Source: a virus. From it: a stretch of DNA of 45,892 nucleotides. Location: positions 1 to 45,892 of the IMG/VR virus record IMGVR_UViG_3300028129_000631. One strand, written 5' to 3'. Positions 1-7,704 of this stretch are shown in pieces. Numbering within the stretch: the stretch's first letter is position 1; each line of letters opens with the position of its first letter. The notes beneath the pieces are model-generated. The model was not told the DNA's origin, ran no database searches, and saw only the letters and a program-made list of their open reading frames with translations. A program made the position numbers and the translations under genes.

Positions 1-504
1 TACCATACCCATTTCAATCATCATGGCCGCCCATATAACACTATAGATGCCTGTGCTACATGCAGTCAAGGTCATTGCACTAGCACCAGTTAAACCATAT
101 TTCATGTTTATATTATGTGCAATCATATCAGGACAATAGTGATAAATGTTATCAGCATTTTCCTTATTTGACTGTAAAATTTCTAAGTACATAGAGAAGC
201 CCGGAGATACAATAACACCTGTACGACTTTTATCTAATCCATCTAAGTTTATTTGACTTGCTAATGCTAAAGCCCATTGATTTGATTCTGGAAGTCTATC
301 ACGTTCTGACTCAGTTATGATAGGATATTCTTTTGCATCGAAATGAAACTCTCCAGCTACTTTGCTTCGTGTCCATCTACTTTCATTTGGGTCAAACTTT
401 GTAATTGGCCCATATGCTACTTTGTTATTGGTAACTCCTTTCCATGTTTCCTGTAAATCACCGAAGGGCGTGAAACATGAAAGGTCGTTAATATATACGG
501 TCAT
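1..504 (-). CDS. Beta-ketoacyl synthase-like protein, N-terminal 168 residues (C-terminus beyond window)
   Basis: The reading frame opens at an ATG at 504 and stays open to base 1, so the C-terminal half is cut by the window edge. The N-terminus follows the FabF/KAS pattern (INDLSCFTPFGD, then YGPITKFD). The nucleophile motif TACSTG is present with Cys149. KAS enzymes condense an acyl thioester with a malonyl thioester; the His-His pair of the active site would lie in the missing part. The start overlaps the 3' end of the upstream desaturase by 17 bases, which places it in the same operon as two desaturases, a halogenase-like protein and an acyl-adenylate ligase. The family assignment rests on the Cys motif plus the N-terminal pattern; whether it is FabF-, FabH- or polyketide-like cannot be decided from this half. 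Confidence 0.75.
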   Translation of the reverse strand, partial: MTVYINDLSCFTPFGDLQETWKGVTNNKVAYGPITKFDPNESRWTRSKVAGEFHFDAKEYPIITESERDRLPESNQWALALASQINLDGLDKSRTGVIVSPGFSMYLEILQSNKENADNIYHYCPDMIAHNINMKYGLTGASAMTLTACSTGIYSVIWAAMMIEMGMV

Positions 505-1276
505 ATTTTAAATCCGTTGCTATAATGTATTTGATGATTAATCCTGTTGGATCAAATTGATACCACTTCTCTTGTGTAGTGTAACTTAAACTGTTATTAT
601 GATGGTTATTATGCCAACCTTCACCGAATGTGATTAATGCTAAGAACCAGTTATTCTTACTATCATCACCTGTATCGTGTTCTGGCTTACCAAATATGTG
701 TAGTAAATGTACAATACCAAATGTACCTACCCAAAATTGATACACGCCTGTAATACCTAATACATATCCCGGTAAGATTGGATCGATAAGAAATAGAATA
801 ATCATAGCAACTGTAATAATTTGAAAATAATAACGTTGCATAAATCTTACTTGCGGATCCATATATAAGTCTTTAAAAATTCTACGTTCAGGAGGAAAGT
901 CTTCATAGAAACCCATTAAGTTTTCCCACCATGATTTTTCTCTTGGACTATGTATGTCCATACCTTCTACATCGGAATATTTGTGATGTAATCTATGTCC
1001 ACCTATCGTTGCTAATGGTTTACCTGGAAAGCCTAATGCGCCCCACCAGAGCAATAGTACCTGACGTTTCCTTCCAGTCTGATAACTTCTATGTGCCCAA
1101 TATCTGTGCCAACCTGCAAATCCACCTATCATAGTTGTTATACAACCCCATGCAAACGAGTACCAAAAATACTCTGGTGCGGTTATAATACTAAAGAGTA
1201 ATACCAGGTGCAAAACAATCCATAGTGTTCGCATCTTCCAACCATAAGTATATTTTTCTAGTAGACTTTTAATCAT
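488..1276 (-). CDS. Membrane fatty acid desaturase (acyl-CoA/lipid type)
   Basis: This 262-residue integral membrane di-iron desaturase has the three canonical histidine boxes: HRYWAH near residue 57, HRLHH near 94 and HNNHH near 223. Hydrophobic segments lie near residues 15-55 and 150-195. The family inserts a double bond in an acyl chain using oxygen and an electron donor; this form resembles the short bacterial delta-9 desaturases. It overlaps the GNAT-like gene upstream and the beta-ketoacyl synthase downstream by a few bases, so translation is probably coupled. A second desaturase lies one gene away at 1880-2605; the two share the box layout but otherwise differ, which suggests different substrates or positions. 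The exact substrate cannot be read from the sequence. Confidence 0.88.
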   Translation of the reverse strand: MIKSLLEKYTYGWKMRTLWIVLHLVLLFSIITAPEYFWYSFAWGCITTMIGGFAGWHRYWAHRSYQTGRKRQVLLLWWGALGFPGKPLATIGGHRLHHKYSDVEGMDIHSPREKSWWENLMGFYEDFPPERRIFKDLYMDPQVRFMQRYYFQIITVAMIILFLIDPILPGYVLGITGVYQFWVGTFGIVHLLHIFGKPEHDTGDDSKNNWFLALITFGEGWHNNHHNNSLSYTTQEKWYQFDPTGLIIKYIIATDLKYDRIY

Positions 1277-1883
1277 GTTTTTCTATCCTCTCTCCTGTTC
1301 TAAAGTTTCTCCAATTAAACTTCCAAACATCTTGCTTAATCCCATACAATGGGAAATCTTTATGTAATAGAGTTAGCTTATCTTCGTGTGGCCATGCCAC
1401 ATAAGCAAATCTCCATATCTTGTGCATCGTGCCACTTCTATCTTCACTGTGGTCTTGTGATGCTGTTGTAACCACACAATCTGTGGCTCCTTGTTCATGT
1501 GCCCAATCTACCATAAAAGGAACTAATCTTGCAAATCCAAACTCATGATACATTCTTCTAGTATTCTGTCTATCGTCTGCCATATTACGCCACTCAGGTA
1601 GTGTTGCCAATCTATAGTTTATCATATAACATGTATCATGTACATGTGGCAAGTAATGTGCACCTGCCATTGATACTATCTTATCCTCGTGATAAACAAA
1701 CCACCAGTTCTCTTGTGAACCCCATTTGCCAAACTTCAATGCTTTGAGACTAGCATTATTTAGTATACCTGCATCACCACACTTATCGCAGAATTCTTCT
1801 AAGTCTGCTTTTAATGTGCTATCGTATTCTACTACTTTAAATTCGTAACCCTCTGCACCAGTGAATGTTTCTAATACTTTCAT
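1269..1883 (-). CDS. GNAT-like acyltransferase, paralog of the 41199-41738 protein
   Basis: The 204-residue protein is soluble and has no recognisable membrane segment. It resembles GNAT-fold transferases in its pattern of a beta strand carrying DKIVSMAGAH, followed by an arginine/asparagine-rich loop (DDRQNTRRM) and a helix, but I do not see a textbook Q/RxxGxG/A acetyl-CoA loop. It aligns with the plus-strand protein at 41199-41738: both have LxxFxxxC, NNxxLxxxKF, a WW/WY strand, VSxxGxH, and a C-terminal GxxQxxWxxN. It overlaps the upstream desaturase through ATGA (1880-1883) and lies between two desaturases, so a role in acyl transfer within that pathway is plausible. Function beyond the fold is inference. 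Confidence 0.6.
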   Translation of the reverse strand: MKVLETFTGAEGYEFKVVEYDSTLKADLEEFCDKCGDAGILNNASLKALKFGKWGSQENWWFVYHEDKIVSMAGAHYLPHVHDTCYMINYRLATLPEWRNMADDRQNTRRMYHEFGFARLVPFMVDWAHEQGATDCVVTTASQDHSEDRSGTMHKIWRFAYVAWPHEDKLTLLHKDFPLYGIKQDVWKFNWRNFRTGERIEKHD

Positions 1884-2605
1884 TTCTTAGCCAATAACAT
1901 TGGAATATAATATTTACCAGCCCAATCAGTTAGGTCATCACGTGACATATCAAGTCTTGCTGAATACTTGTGATGTATGTCGTGACATCCCTCTCCCATC
2001 ATCCAGATGTTTGAAAAGCCACCTAATCTAGCAGGCCCACCCTCTTTGTGTGCTGAGAAGTTTAACCAAGTAAGTGCTACCCACATGTGAGTAAAGTTAA
2101 ATGCTTGCCATACAACTAACCACGGGCTGATTATTAAATGTATTAATGTGAATAATGCATATAGTTTCCAATAGTTTCTATCAACATAAACTACATCACG
2201 TTTCTTTAATAGAAAACGTAAACTAATATAATCCTCTGGCGTCTTATAATGTCCTAACCACATTTTCCAGAAGCCTAGGTCAGCTGGATTATGCGTGTCC
2301 TTATCTGTATCTGAATTCTTATGATGATTTAAATGAGAGTACACATATTGTATTGGACTTCCATTTGCACTCATAATAATACCATACAACATTGCATAGC
2401 GTCCTACGATATGAGGAACAAATTGGTCATGACATAACCATCGATGATATGCAATCTGTGACAATGCATTTGTTACACAACCATATAAGGTAAATGTTAA
2501 TGCAAGTTGCCAAGATCCACCTGTAATAAAGTATGCCGGTATACCAATTAAGGTAATTGCTAACATGAAAAATACTTTTACTGTTACTTTATTTTGATAT
2601 GTCAT
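1880..2605 (-). CDS. Membrane fatty acid desaturase, second copy
   Basis: The 241-residue protein has the three di-iron histidine boxes HRWLCH (near residue 54), HLNHH (near 91) and HDIHH (near 208), with hydrophobic segments near residues 10-45 and 150-185. It belongs to the membrane fatty acid desaturase superfamily, which acts in the cytoplasmic membrane on acyl-CoA, acyl-ACP or acyl-lipid. Its ATG overlaps the stop of the halogenase-like gene (TAATG at 2605) and its own stop overlaps the GNAT-like start, so it is embedded in one operon. It is distinct in sequence from the desaturase at 488-1276 and is not a recent duplication. All three boxes are intact, so it is probably active. Confidence 0.88.
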   Translation of the reverse strand: MTYQNKVTVKVFFMLAITLIGIPAYFITGGSWQLALTFTLYGCVTNALSQIAYHRWLCHDQFVPHIVGRYAMLYGIIMSANGSPIQYVYSHLNHHKNSDTDKDTHNPADLGFWKMWLGHYKTPEDYISLRFLLKKRDVVYVDRNYWKLYALFTLIHLIISPWLVVWQAFNFTHMWVALTWLNFSAHKEGGPARLGGFSNIWMMGEGCHDIHHKYSARLDMSRDDLTDWAGKYYIPMLLAKK

Positions 2606-4281
2606 TACTTCTTTAGTGATTCCTCTAATACTTCTTCGTGGCTTTTGCCATCAAACAAAAACTTTCTATGCCAATCGTATGCATGTGGAGCCAAATCGCC
2701 TTGTGCCTTACTTAATTTCTTGCAATACTCGAACATTATATCTGCTTTGTCTAACAGTTCTTTCTTAGTATTTAGTTCAACTGAATCATCAAAACACCCC
2801 ATAGCAGTGGCTACATTCATCCACATATAATCAGGATATAAACTATTACCTATATGATTGTCAGGGTTTCTATACTCTTCCCAACATGCTTTGGCATGAT
2901 TGTGCTTCTTGCCATACTCTTTTTGTTTCTTCCAGAAATTAGTATCTTCTCTATTTGATAATGTATAATGATATGCAATAAAGTTTGCAGTATGGTCTTC
3001 TAATTTATTCATACTCTTATTATATGCATGTACACTTCCAGGTGATATAGTTTTATCCTCGTCCCATGCACGTTTTACTAATCTATCTAATATCTGTATG
3101 CCCCATTGTGTTATGTATAATGCATTACCTTCCATTGGTTCAATAAATGAATGACTCATTCCGATGCTTAGTACGTTTTTATTCCAAGGAGTAACCATAC
3201 GTCCTGCCTTCCATGAAATATGTTTTGGTGGTTTGATAAACTCATAACCTTCCCAATATTTCATAAACTTTGCTTTTGCATCTTCGACAGATATTTCAGT
3301 CTTATCAAAAATATAACCTGAACCCATTCTGTTATATAATGAAATAACAAAGTTCCAGCCTTCGTCTTGTGCATACGTTTGTGTATACGGTTTGAATTCG
3401 TTATATATGTCCTTGTACTTTAGTGGACCAACAATAGCATCTTGTGTATGAATAAAATCGTAATCATGCCATTCATTATTCATCCCATCCACTAATACTT
3501 TGTGGAAGCCTGAACAATCGATAAACAAATCACCTTCATGTTCTATGCCATCTTCCATTATTAGTTTTGTAATGTATCCATCCTCATCTTTAATGATATC
3601 TTTGACATCACCAATGGAATGATTAACCCCTTTTGGTATGGCAACTTTATCTCTAATGATTTCTGGAAATCTATTTGCATCTAAATGATATGTATATGCT
3701 GACCAGTCACCGACTAAGCAGTTATCATCCATATCAAATGGTGCCTTGTTACCTTTCATTAAATAATGTTGTTCATGCATATCCTCTGAAAGTTCATTAA
3801 TGTTTTTTCTACCATCACGTACTAATTGCAACCAATAGTCGTTCCACTTATCATTTACTCCGGCTTCGCCTTTAGAATTAGTAAAGTAATCATCTGTAGT
3901 AAGTTGTCCATAAAAACTTCTGGTTAGATGTTTCTCAGGTAGTGCGAATGAAAATGAATAGTATTGTACATCTTCCTTTGGTGCATTCCAATGGTCTGTT
4001 ACATGGTGTCGTTTACCTGGTGTACTCCAACCAACAAATTTGTTACCTAATTTATAAACTGAATTAGTATAACTCATCCAGTCTCTTTCCTCAAGACCCA
4101 TTGTTGATAATAAATCATTTACTTGAGGCACTACACTTTCACCTACACCTATTGTAGGAATGTTATCACTCTCAATTAAAGTAATGTCTAACCACGGGTG
4201 CTTATTTTTCATGTAACCTGCAGTGAACCAACCGTTTATTCCACCACCAACGATTACAAGTTTTTTTAGTTTGGCTTTCAT
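2605..4281 (-). CDS. Flavin-dependent tryptophan halogenase-like protein
   Basis: This 558-residue protein starts with an FAD-binding GGGINGW loop and continues with GVGESVVP and YKLGNKF, which match the PrnA-type halogenase pattern, including the lysine of the FKxxxKF region that is catalytic in PrnA. Near the C-terminal half SFIEPMEG corresponds to the conserved FxEPLE segment. The diagnostic WxWxIP motif is altered to WNFVIS, so substrate or even reaction type could differ from tryptophan chlorination. Genes of this family are known in T4-like cyanophages under the name prnA. Here it is the second gene of a cassette with an acyl-adenylate ligase, two desaturases, a GNAT-like protein and a ketosynthase, which suggests an acyl or aryl substrate activated by the neighbouring ligase rather than free tryptophan (inference). 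Confidence 0.82.
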   Translation of the reverse strand: MKAKLKKLVIVGGGINGWFTAGYMKNKHPWLDITLIESDNIPTIGVGESVVPQVNDLLSTMGLEERDWMSYTNSVYKLGNKFVGWSTPGKRHHVTDHWNAPKEDVQYYSFSFALPEKHLTRSFYGQLTTDDYFTNSKGEAGVNDKWNDYWLQLVRDGRKNINELSEDMHEQHYLMKGNKAPFDMDDNCLVGDWSAYTYHLDANRFPEIIRDKVAIPKGVNHSIGDVKDIIKDEDGYITKLIMEDGIEHEGDLFIDCSGFHKVLVDGMNNEWHDYDFIHTQDAIVGPLKYKDIYNEFKPYTQTYAQDEGWNFVISLYNRMGSGYIFDKTEISVEDAKAKFMKYWEGYEFIKPPKHISWKAGRMVTPWNKNVLSIGMSHSFIEPMEGNALYITQWGIQILDRLVKRAWDEDKTISPGSVHAYNKSMNKLEDHTANFIAYHYTLSNREDTNFWKKQKEYGKKHNHAKACWEEYRNPDNHIGNSLYPDYMWMNVATAMGCFDDSVELNTKKELLDKADIMFEYCKKLSKAQGDLAPHAYDWHRKFLFDGKSHEEVLEESLKK

Positions 4282-4283
4282 TT

Positions 4284-5648
4284 TTACTCCACAAATTGTT
4301 CTTTGACTACGTGTCTCTGAACTTTGCCCATAGGATTTCTAGGTAGTGGATCTTTGGTAATAACAATTTCTTTAGGTAATTCATACTGAAATAATTTATC
4401 TTTAACAAAGTCCATCAACTCAAGACTATTTATCTCACTGTCCGCACTGACTACTGCAACAATTTCTTTTTCCCCTAGTCCTCTATCACGATATGTAACA
4501 CAAACTTCGTTAACCTCTTCATGAGGTAATAACATATTTTCAATTTTAATAGGCGATACATTGAAACTGTTTACTTTTATTAAATCTGTTTTACGTGATT
4601 TATAAAATAAAAGATTATGCTGAGTTTCTAATACATCACCAGTACACCAATAGCCATCATCATCTATAGGTGTTTCTTGATTCAGATATCCTTCTGTAAC
4701 ACAACTACCTTTAATCCAAGCAACACCATATCTATCTAATTTGAAATCATAGTTATCAGTAATATGAATTTGTAAAGGATGTGGATCATCTGGAGTTGCC
4801 AAGTGTGTAAACATTGGTACATGTGTTTCAGTACAGCCATACAAGTTTCTTAATGCAGGTGCACCTTTATCAAATAGTTCTTGTAGCATTTCTTCCGGAC
4901 AAACTGTACTACCAAAACCTAACTCACGCCAATGAGACAAGTCTGCGTCTTTCCAACCACGTGTCTTAGACAGGGCCAACATCATTGCAGGAACCATAAT
5001 ACCTATCGTAGGTTTCATTTCGTTACAAATCTTAATAAACTTTCTGGGATTAAACATTTCACAAATTACTGTACACCCTTTCATTAAACCAGGAAGTGTA
5101 TAAAGATACAGACCACCAATAGTCCAAGGAGGAAGTTGTGAGAGTATTACATCATCAGATGTTAAAGTTTGAATTAGAATGTTTTGTATTGAGCCTTGGA
5201 CACATGCCATTCTAGTATGTGGGACTGCCTTAGGCTCTCCTGTAGTACCGCTAGTAAATATAACAGTATATAAATCATCTGCACCTTTGGCAAATACTAA
5301 TCCTTTGTTATGAGGTTTTAGATTAGATGCATCATCCTCATTTAGAATAATATGATTTGGTTTACTGGCATTCTCAATACGAGATACCATACCTTCAGTT
5401 AGATTTGGCATAGTGGGCATGAATGTGACTCCTAACATATCACAAGCTAATACCATTCTTACATAATGATATTCTTTTTCACTTGAAAATAGTAGACGCT
5501 CACCAGGCCTGATGGCAGTAGACAACGTAGCACCTAGTTTTTCAACACTGGTGATTAGTTCGTTGTATGTATAACTCTTATCGTGGCAAATCAGGGCAGT
5601 CTTGCTACCGTGATTCTTTGCCTGTGCTTTTATTGTTTCCCAAATCAT
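4284..5648 (-). CDS. Acyl-adenylate-forming ligase (AMP-binding, acyl-CoA synthetase family)
   Basis: This 454-residue protein covers a complete ANL-family fold. The phosphate-binding loop SGTTGEPK lies at about 133-140, the adenine-binding YGCTET near 270, the WCTGD motif near 338, and the C-terminal small domain ends with the catalytic lysine in PMGKVQRH. The family activates a carboxylate as acyl-AMP and transfers it to CoA or a carrier protein. It is the first gene of the cassette that continues with a halogenase-like protein and desaturases, so it probably loads the starting acid. The ATG is only about 6 bases from the -10 box at 5654-5659, so a transcript from that promoter would be essentially leaderless. 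A stripped-down paralog lies at 41713-42411. Confidence 0.88.
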   Translation of the reverse strand: MIWETIKAQAKNHGSKTALICHDKSYTYNELITSVEKLGATLSTAIRPGERLLFSSEKEYHYVRMVLACDMLGVTFMPTMPNLTEGMVSRIENASKPNHIILNEDDASNLKPHNKGLVFAKGADDLYTVIFTSGTTGEPKAVPHTRMACVQGSIQNILIQTLTSDDVILSQLPPWTIGGLYLYTLPGLMKGCTVICEMFNPRKFIKICNEMKPTIGIMVPAMMLALSKTRGWKDADLSHWRELGFGSTVCPEEMLQELFDKGAPALRNLYGCTETHVPMFTHLATPDDPHPLQIHITDNYDFKLDRYGVAWIKGSCVTEGYLNQETPIDDDGYWCTGDVLETQHNLLFYKSRKTDLIKVNSFNVSPIKIENMLLPHEEVNEVCVTYRDRGLGEKEIVAVVSADSEINSLELMDFVKDKLFQYELPKEIVITKDPLPRNPMGKVQRHVVKEQFVE

Positions 5649-5653
5649 ATCTA

Positions 5654-5682
5654 ATTATAACAAAAAAAGGGAGAGAAGTCAA
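5654..5682 (-). promoter_or_regulatory. Sigma70-like promoter nested in a terminator hairpin
   Basis: On the minus strand, TTGACT (5677-5682) and TATAAT (5654-5659) are separated by 17 bases. The -35 box sits in the loop of the hairpin at 5667-5696 and the 3' arm of that hairpin is the spacer. It would drive the acyl ligase cassette, with a start site about at the ligase ATG. Confidence 0.65.
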
Positions 5683-5696
5683 CACCTCTCTCCCTT
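5662..5696 (-). terminator. Rho-independent terminator after the MoxR gene
   Basis: On the minus strand a perfect 10-bp stem (AAGGGAGAGA with TCTCTCCCTT) encloses a 10-base loop and is followed by a run of seven T residues including the stem end. It lies 24 bases after the MoxR stop codon. Confidence 0.85.
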
Positions 5697-5719
5697 AAAA
5701 CGCAATAAAGTGTCTGCTC

Positions 5720-6847
5720 TTATGCGTTATGAGCCTCGATAATTAGCTTACCGTATTTCTTAAAGAACTCCTCGATACAAGGAACCTTCCTAGGCTCAAG
5801 TGGAAGTTTGTAAACTTTTAGTGCAGTACGACCACCTAGAACAATCATTTCAGTTTCAAAGTTATCCATCATGAACCTGAAAAAGTTATCAGCCATTTTG
5901 TACAACTCATCCATTTTGCCTTTGTTTTTCTCTGCATGTTCTTTCAACTCATAACATAGTGAAGCAGTTAGTGAGAACATAGCTGAGATTTCCTTAGCTT
6001 CCCTAGACACCGTTTTTACCTTACCATTTAAGATATCAGTTGGATTAGGAAGTTTACCAGAAATTGCTCGGTGAGCCATAAACTTAGTAGCAACACCATC
6101 ACCAACAGTACCAGCAATTAAGTCATGCAGTTTACTATCATCGATATTTTCATCTTTCATTGGCATCAACTGTGATGCAAAAGTCCATGAACGAGGAGTT
6201 GCGAAAGCCCGTGATGCAGTTCGTGGGTCAAAGTTAAACAAGTCCATCTTATTAGATGTTAAGTAACCAACAACATCAGAATGGATTTTGTTTTCAAGAG
6301 CCCAAGTCTGCCAATCTTCAAAGTCAACACCCATTTCTAAGTGAACGAAACGGTTAGCAAGTGGGCTTGGCATACGATAAGCAACACCTCTATCACTCTC
6401 ACGGTTACCAGCGGCAACAATAAGAACATTATCAGGTAGAGTGTAATTACCTAGACGCCTGTTAAGAATAAGTTGATAAGCCGCCGCTTGTACTGATTGC
6501 GGTGCTTGGTTCATTTCATCTAAAAACAATACAATGTTTTCAAACTGGTCAGCAAGTTCCTGACTAGGCAAATCAGACGGTGTCGCCCAATCCATAGTAT
6601 TTGTTTTCTCATTATAGTATGGGATACCTCGTAAATCAGTAGGTTCCATAAGAGCAAGTCGTAAGTCAATCATATAACCTGAACGCTCTTGTGTGATTGA
6701 ATCAACAATCTCAGATTTACCTACTCCCGGAGGACCCCAAATAAAGACGGGTCGTTGACGATTAAAAGCATAATTAATTTCAGCTTTAATATCACTCGGA
6801 CGTACAATTCGTACATCCATATCATTCATTGAAACTTGTGCAGACAT
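5720..6847 (-). CDS. MoxR-family AAA+ ATPase
   Basis: The 375-residue protein has Walker A GPPGVGKS near residue 40 and Walker B LFLDEMNQ near 110, followed by sensor-1 AAGNRES and an arginine-finger region SPLANRF. MoxR-type ATPases act as chaperones, usually together with a VWA-domain protein; no such partner is seen here. I place the start at 6847 (MSAQV) because it has AAGGA about ten bases upstream, while the longer frame's ATG at 6874 coincides with the predicted transcription start of the promoter at 6882-6909. The gene is monocistronic: a promoter upstream and a terminator right after it. Similar ATPases occur in T4-like marine phages; the client is unknown. Confidence 0.85.
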   Translation of the reverse strand: MSAQVSMNDMDVRIVRPSDIKAEINYAFNRQRPVFIWGPPGVGKSEIVDSITQERSGYMIDLRLALMEPTDLRGIPYYNEKTNTMDWATPSDLPSQELADQFENIVLFLDEMNQAPQSVQAAAYQLILNRRLGNYTLPDNVLIVAAGNRESDRGVAYRMPSPLANRFVHLEMGVDFEDWQTWALENKIHSDVVGYLTSNKMDLFNFDPRTASRAFATPRSWTFASQLMPMKDENIDDSKLHDLIAGTVGDGVATKFMAHRAISGKLPNPTDILNGKVKTVSREAKEISAMFSLTASLCYELKEHAEKNKGKMDELYKMADNFFRFMMDNFETEMIVLGGRTALKVYKLPLEPRKVPCIEEFFKKYGKLIIEAHNA

Positions 6848-6881
6848 ATTTTCATTTCCTTTGTTTTGTATCATTAACTAT

Positions 6882-6909
6882 ATAATAGCACGATTCGTGA
6901 TTCTGTCAA
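6882..6909 (-). promoter_or_regulatory. Sigma70-like promoter with CGAATCG spacer dyad
   Basis: TTGACA (6904-6909) and TATTAT (6882-6887) are separated by 16 bases containing CACGAATCGTG, an odd-centred inverted repeat. It drives the MoxR gene. The same element occurs in three other promoters near 35.8-36.6 kb. Confidence 0.8.
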
Positions 6910-6938
6910 GTTTTTTGACCTAAATAAATGAAGTTTTT

Positions 6939-7328
6939 TTAAATTATATTGGAAATGCCATATATGGTGTGTTTTTGCTCAACCCAGTCTTGTAATCCAA
7001 GTAAGGATATCTCTGCGGCTATGCTTTCTTCAAACACTCGTAATCTATGGTTAGTAAGGATATATGGACTGTTAAGGTATCGGTCTAAGACGAGAATCAT
7101 CTTACCCGTTTGGTCAATCTTAAGATTGATACCAACTGAATTAGTATTTTTGATTACGTACTCTTTGAAATGTGACTTTAGTATACCAGCACCAAATGAT
7201 GTTAATCTAAAGTTCTTATCATTTTCAGAAGAACTAATGAAAATATCATTTGTACGAAACTCTTTACGGCCTGCTTTTCGACCTTTAGTGTTATCATTCA
7301 GATACTTTATTAGTTCATCTTTTAACAT
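6939..7328 (-). CDS. Hypothetical phage protein, 129 residues
   Basis: I do not recognise a domain. The protein is basic at the N-terminus (KGRKAGRKEFR) and then alternates short hydrophobic strands, consistent with a small alpha/beta protein. It starts 7 bases after the stop of the 96-residue gene, and both lie downstream of two late-type promoters, so late expression and a structural or assembly role are possible. The opposite strand is also open across most of this gene, but the minus-strand frame fits the operon and lacks the low-complexity look of the shadow. Confidence 0.6.
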   Translation of the reverse strand: MLKDELIKYLNDNTKGRKAGRKEFRTNDIFISSSENDKNFRLTSFGAGILKSHFKEYVIKNTNSVGINLKIDQTGKMILVLDRYLNSPYILTNHRLRVFEESIAAEISLLGLQDWVEQKHTIYGISNII

Positions 7329-7335
7329 TTAACAT

Positions 7336-7626
7336 TTAGTCTAACTCAAGTTTTTCGCCCTTAGTCAAGACAAAAACTTCAAAATCATCGCAACGAAATA
7401 AACTGTTTAGTCTCTGTGCCAGATTGATAGCATGTCCTGGATTAGAGAACGATACTTTTTTATATTTTGGTCCTGGGAAATTAACTAATGAGTTCAAGCT
7501 ACGTAGATTTATTGCTACTCCTTTGTGGAATACCGCATACACGGCATCTGCTTTTAGGACTTGCTCACTACGATATGTTTTGTTATCCGTATGCTCAAGT
7601 AGAATTGTAGGTTTAGGTCTTGCCAT
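7336..7626 (-). CDS. Conserved hypothetical phage protein, 96 residues
   Basis: The small protein starts MARPKP and contains the segment FPGPKYKKVSFSNPGHAINLA. I recall similar short proteins in T4-like marine phages but cannot name a function. The ATG has AAGGA upstream. Two late-type promoters (7656-7663 and 7695-7702) precede it, which suggests late transcription. The next gene downstream follows within 7 bases. Confidence 0.65.
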   Translation of the reverse strand: MARPKPTILLEHTDNKTYRSEQVLKADAVYAVFHKGVAINLRSLNSLVNFPGPKYKKVSFSNPGHAINLAQRLNSLFRCDDFEVFVLTKGEKLELD

Positions 7627-7655
7627 ATGAAATCCTTGTTAATTATTACTACATG

Positions 7656-7663
7656 TATTTATC
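7656..7663 (-). promoter_or_regulatory. T4-type late promoter (GATAAATA)
   Basis: GATAAATA lies about 30 bases before the ATG of the 96-residue gene, a usual leader length, and is one mismatch from the T4 late consensus TATAAATA. Confidence 0.6.
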
Positions 7664-7694
7664 AAAATCTCTGAATATATATACGTAGTTAATG

Positions 7695-7702
7695 TATTTA
7701 TA
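7695..7702 (-). promoter_or_regulatory. T4-type late promoter (TATAAATA)
   Basis: A perfect match to the T4 late consensus lies directly after the HtrA stop codon and 70 bases before the next gene, in tandem with the site at 7656-7663. Confidence 0.65.
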
Positions 7703-7704
7703 CG

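Noticed and set aside
6848-6874. Longer MoxR start at 6874
   Set aside because: Falls on the predicted transcription start; the ATG at 6847 has an AAGGA site.
6949-7332. 127-residue plus-strand ORF opposite the 129-residue gene
   Set aside because: Lies on the wrong strand within an operon, has no ribosome binding site and is Ser/Leu/Arg-rich like other shadows.
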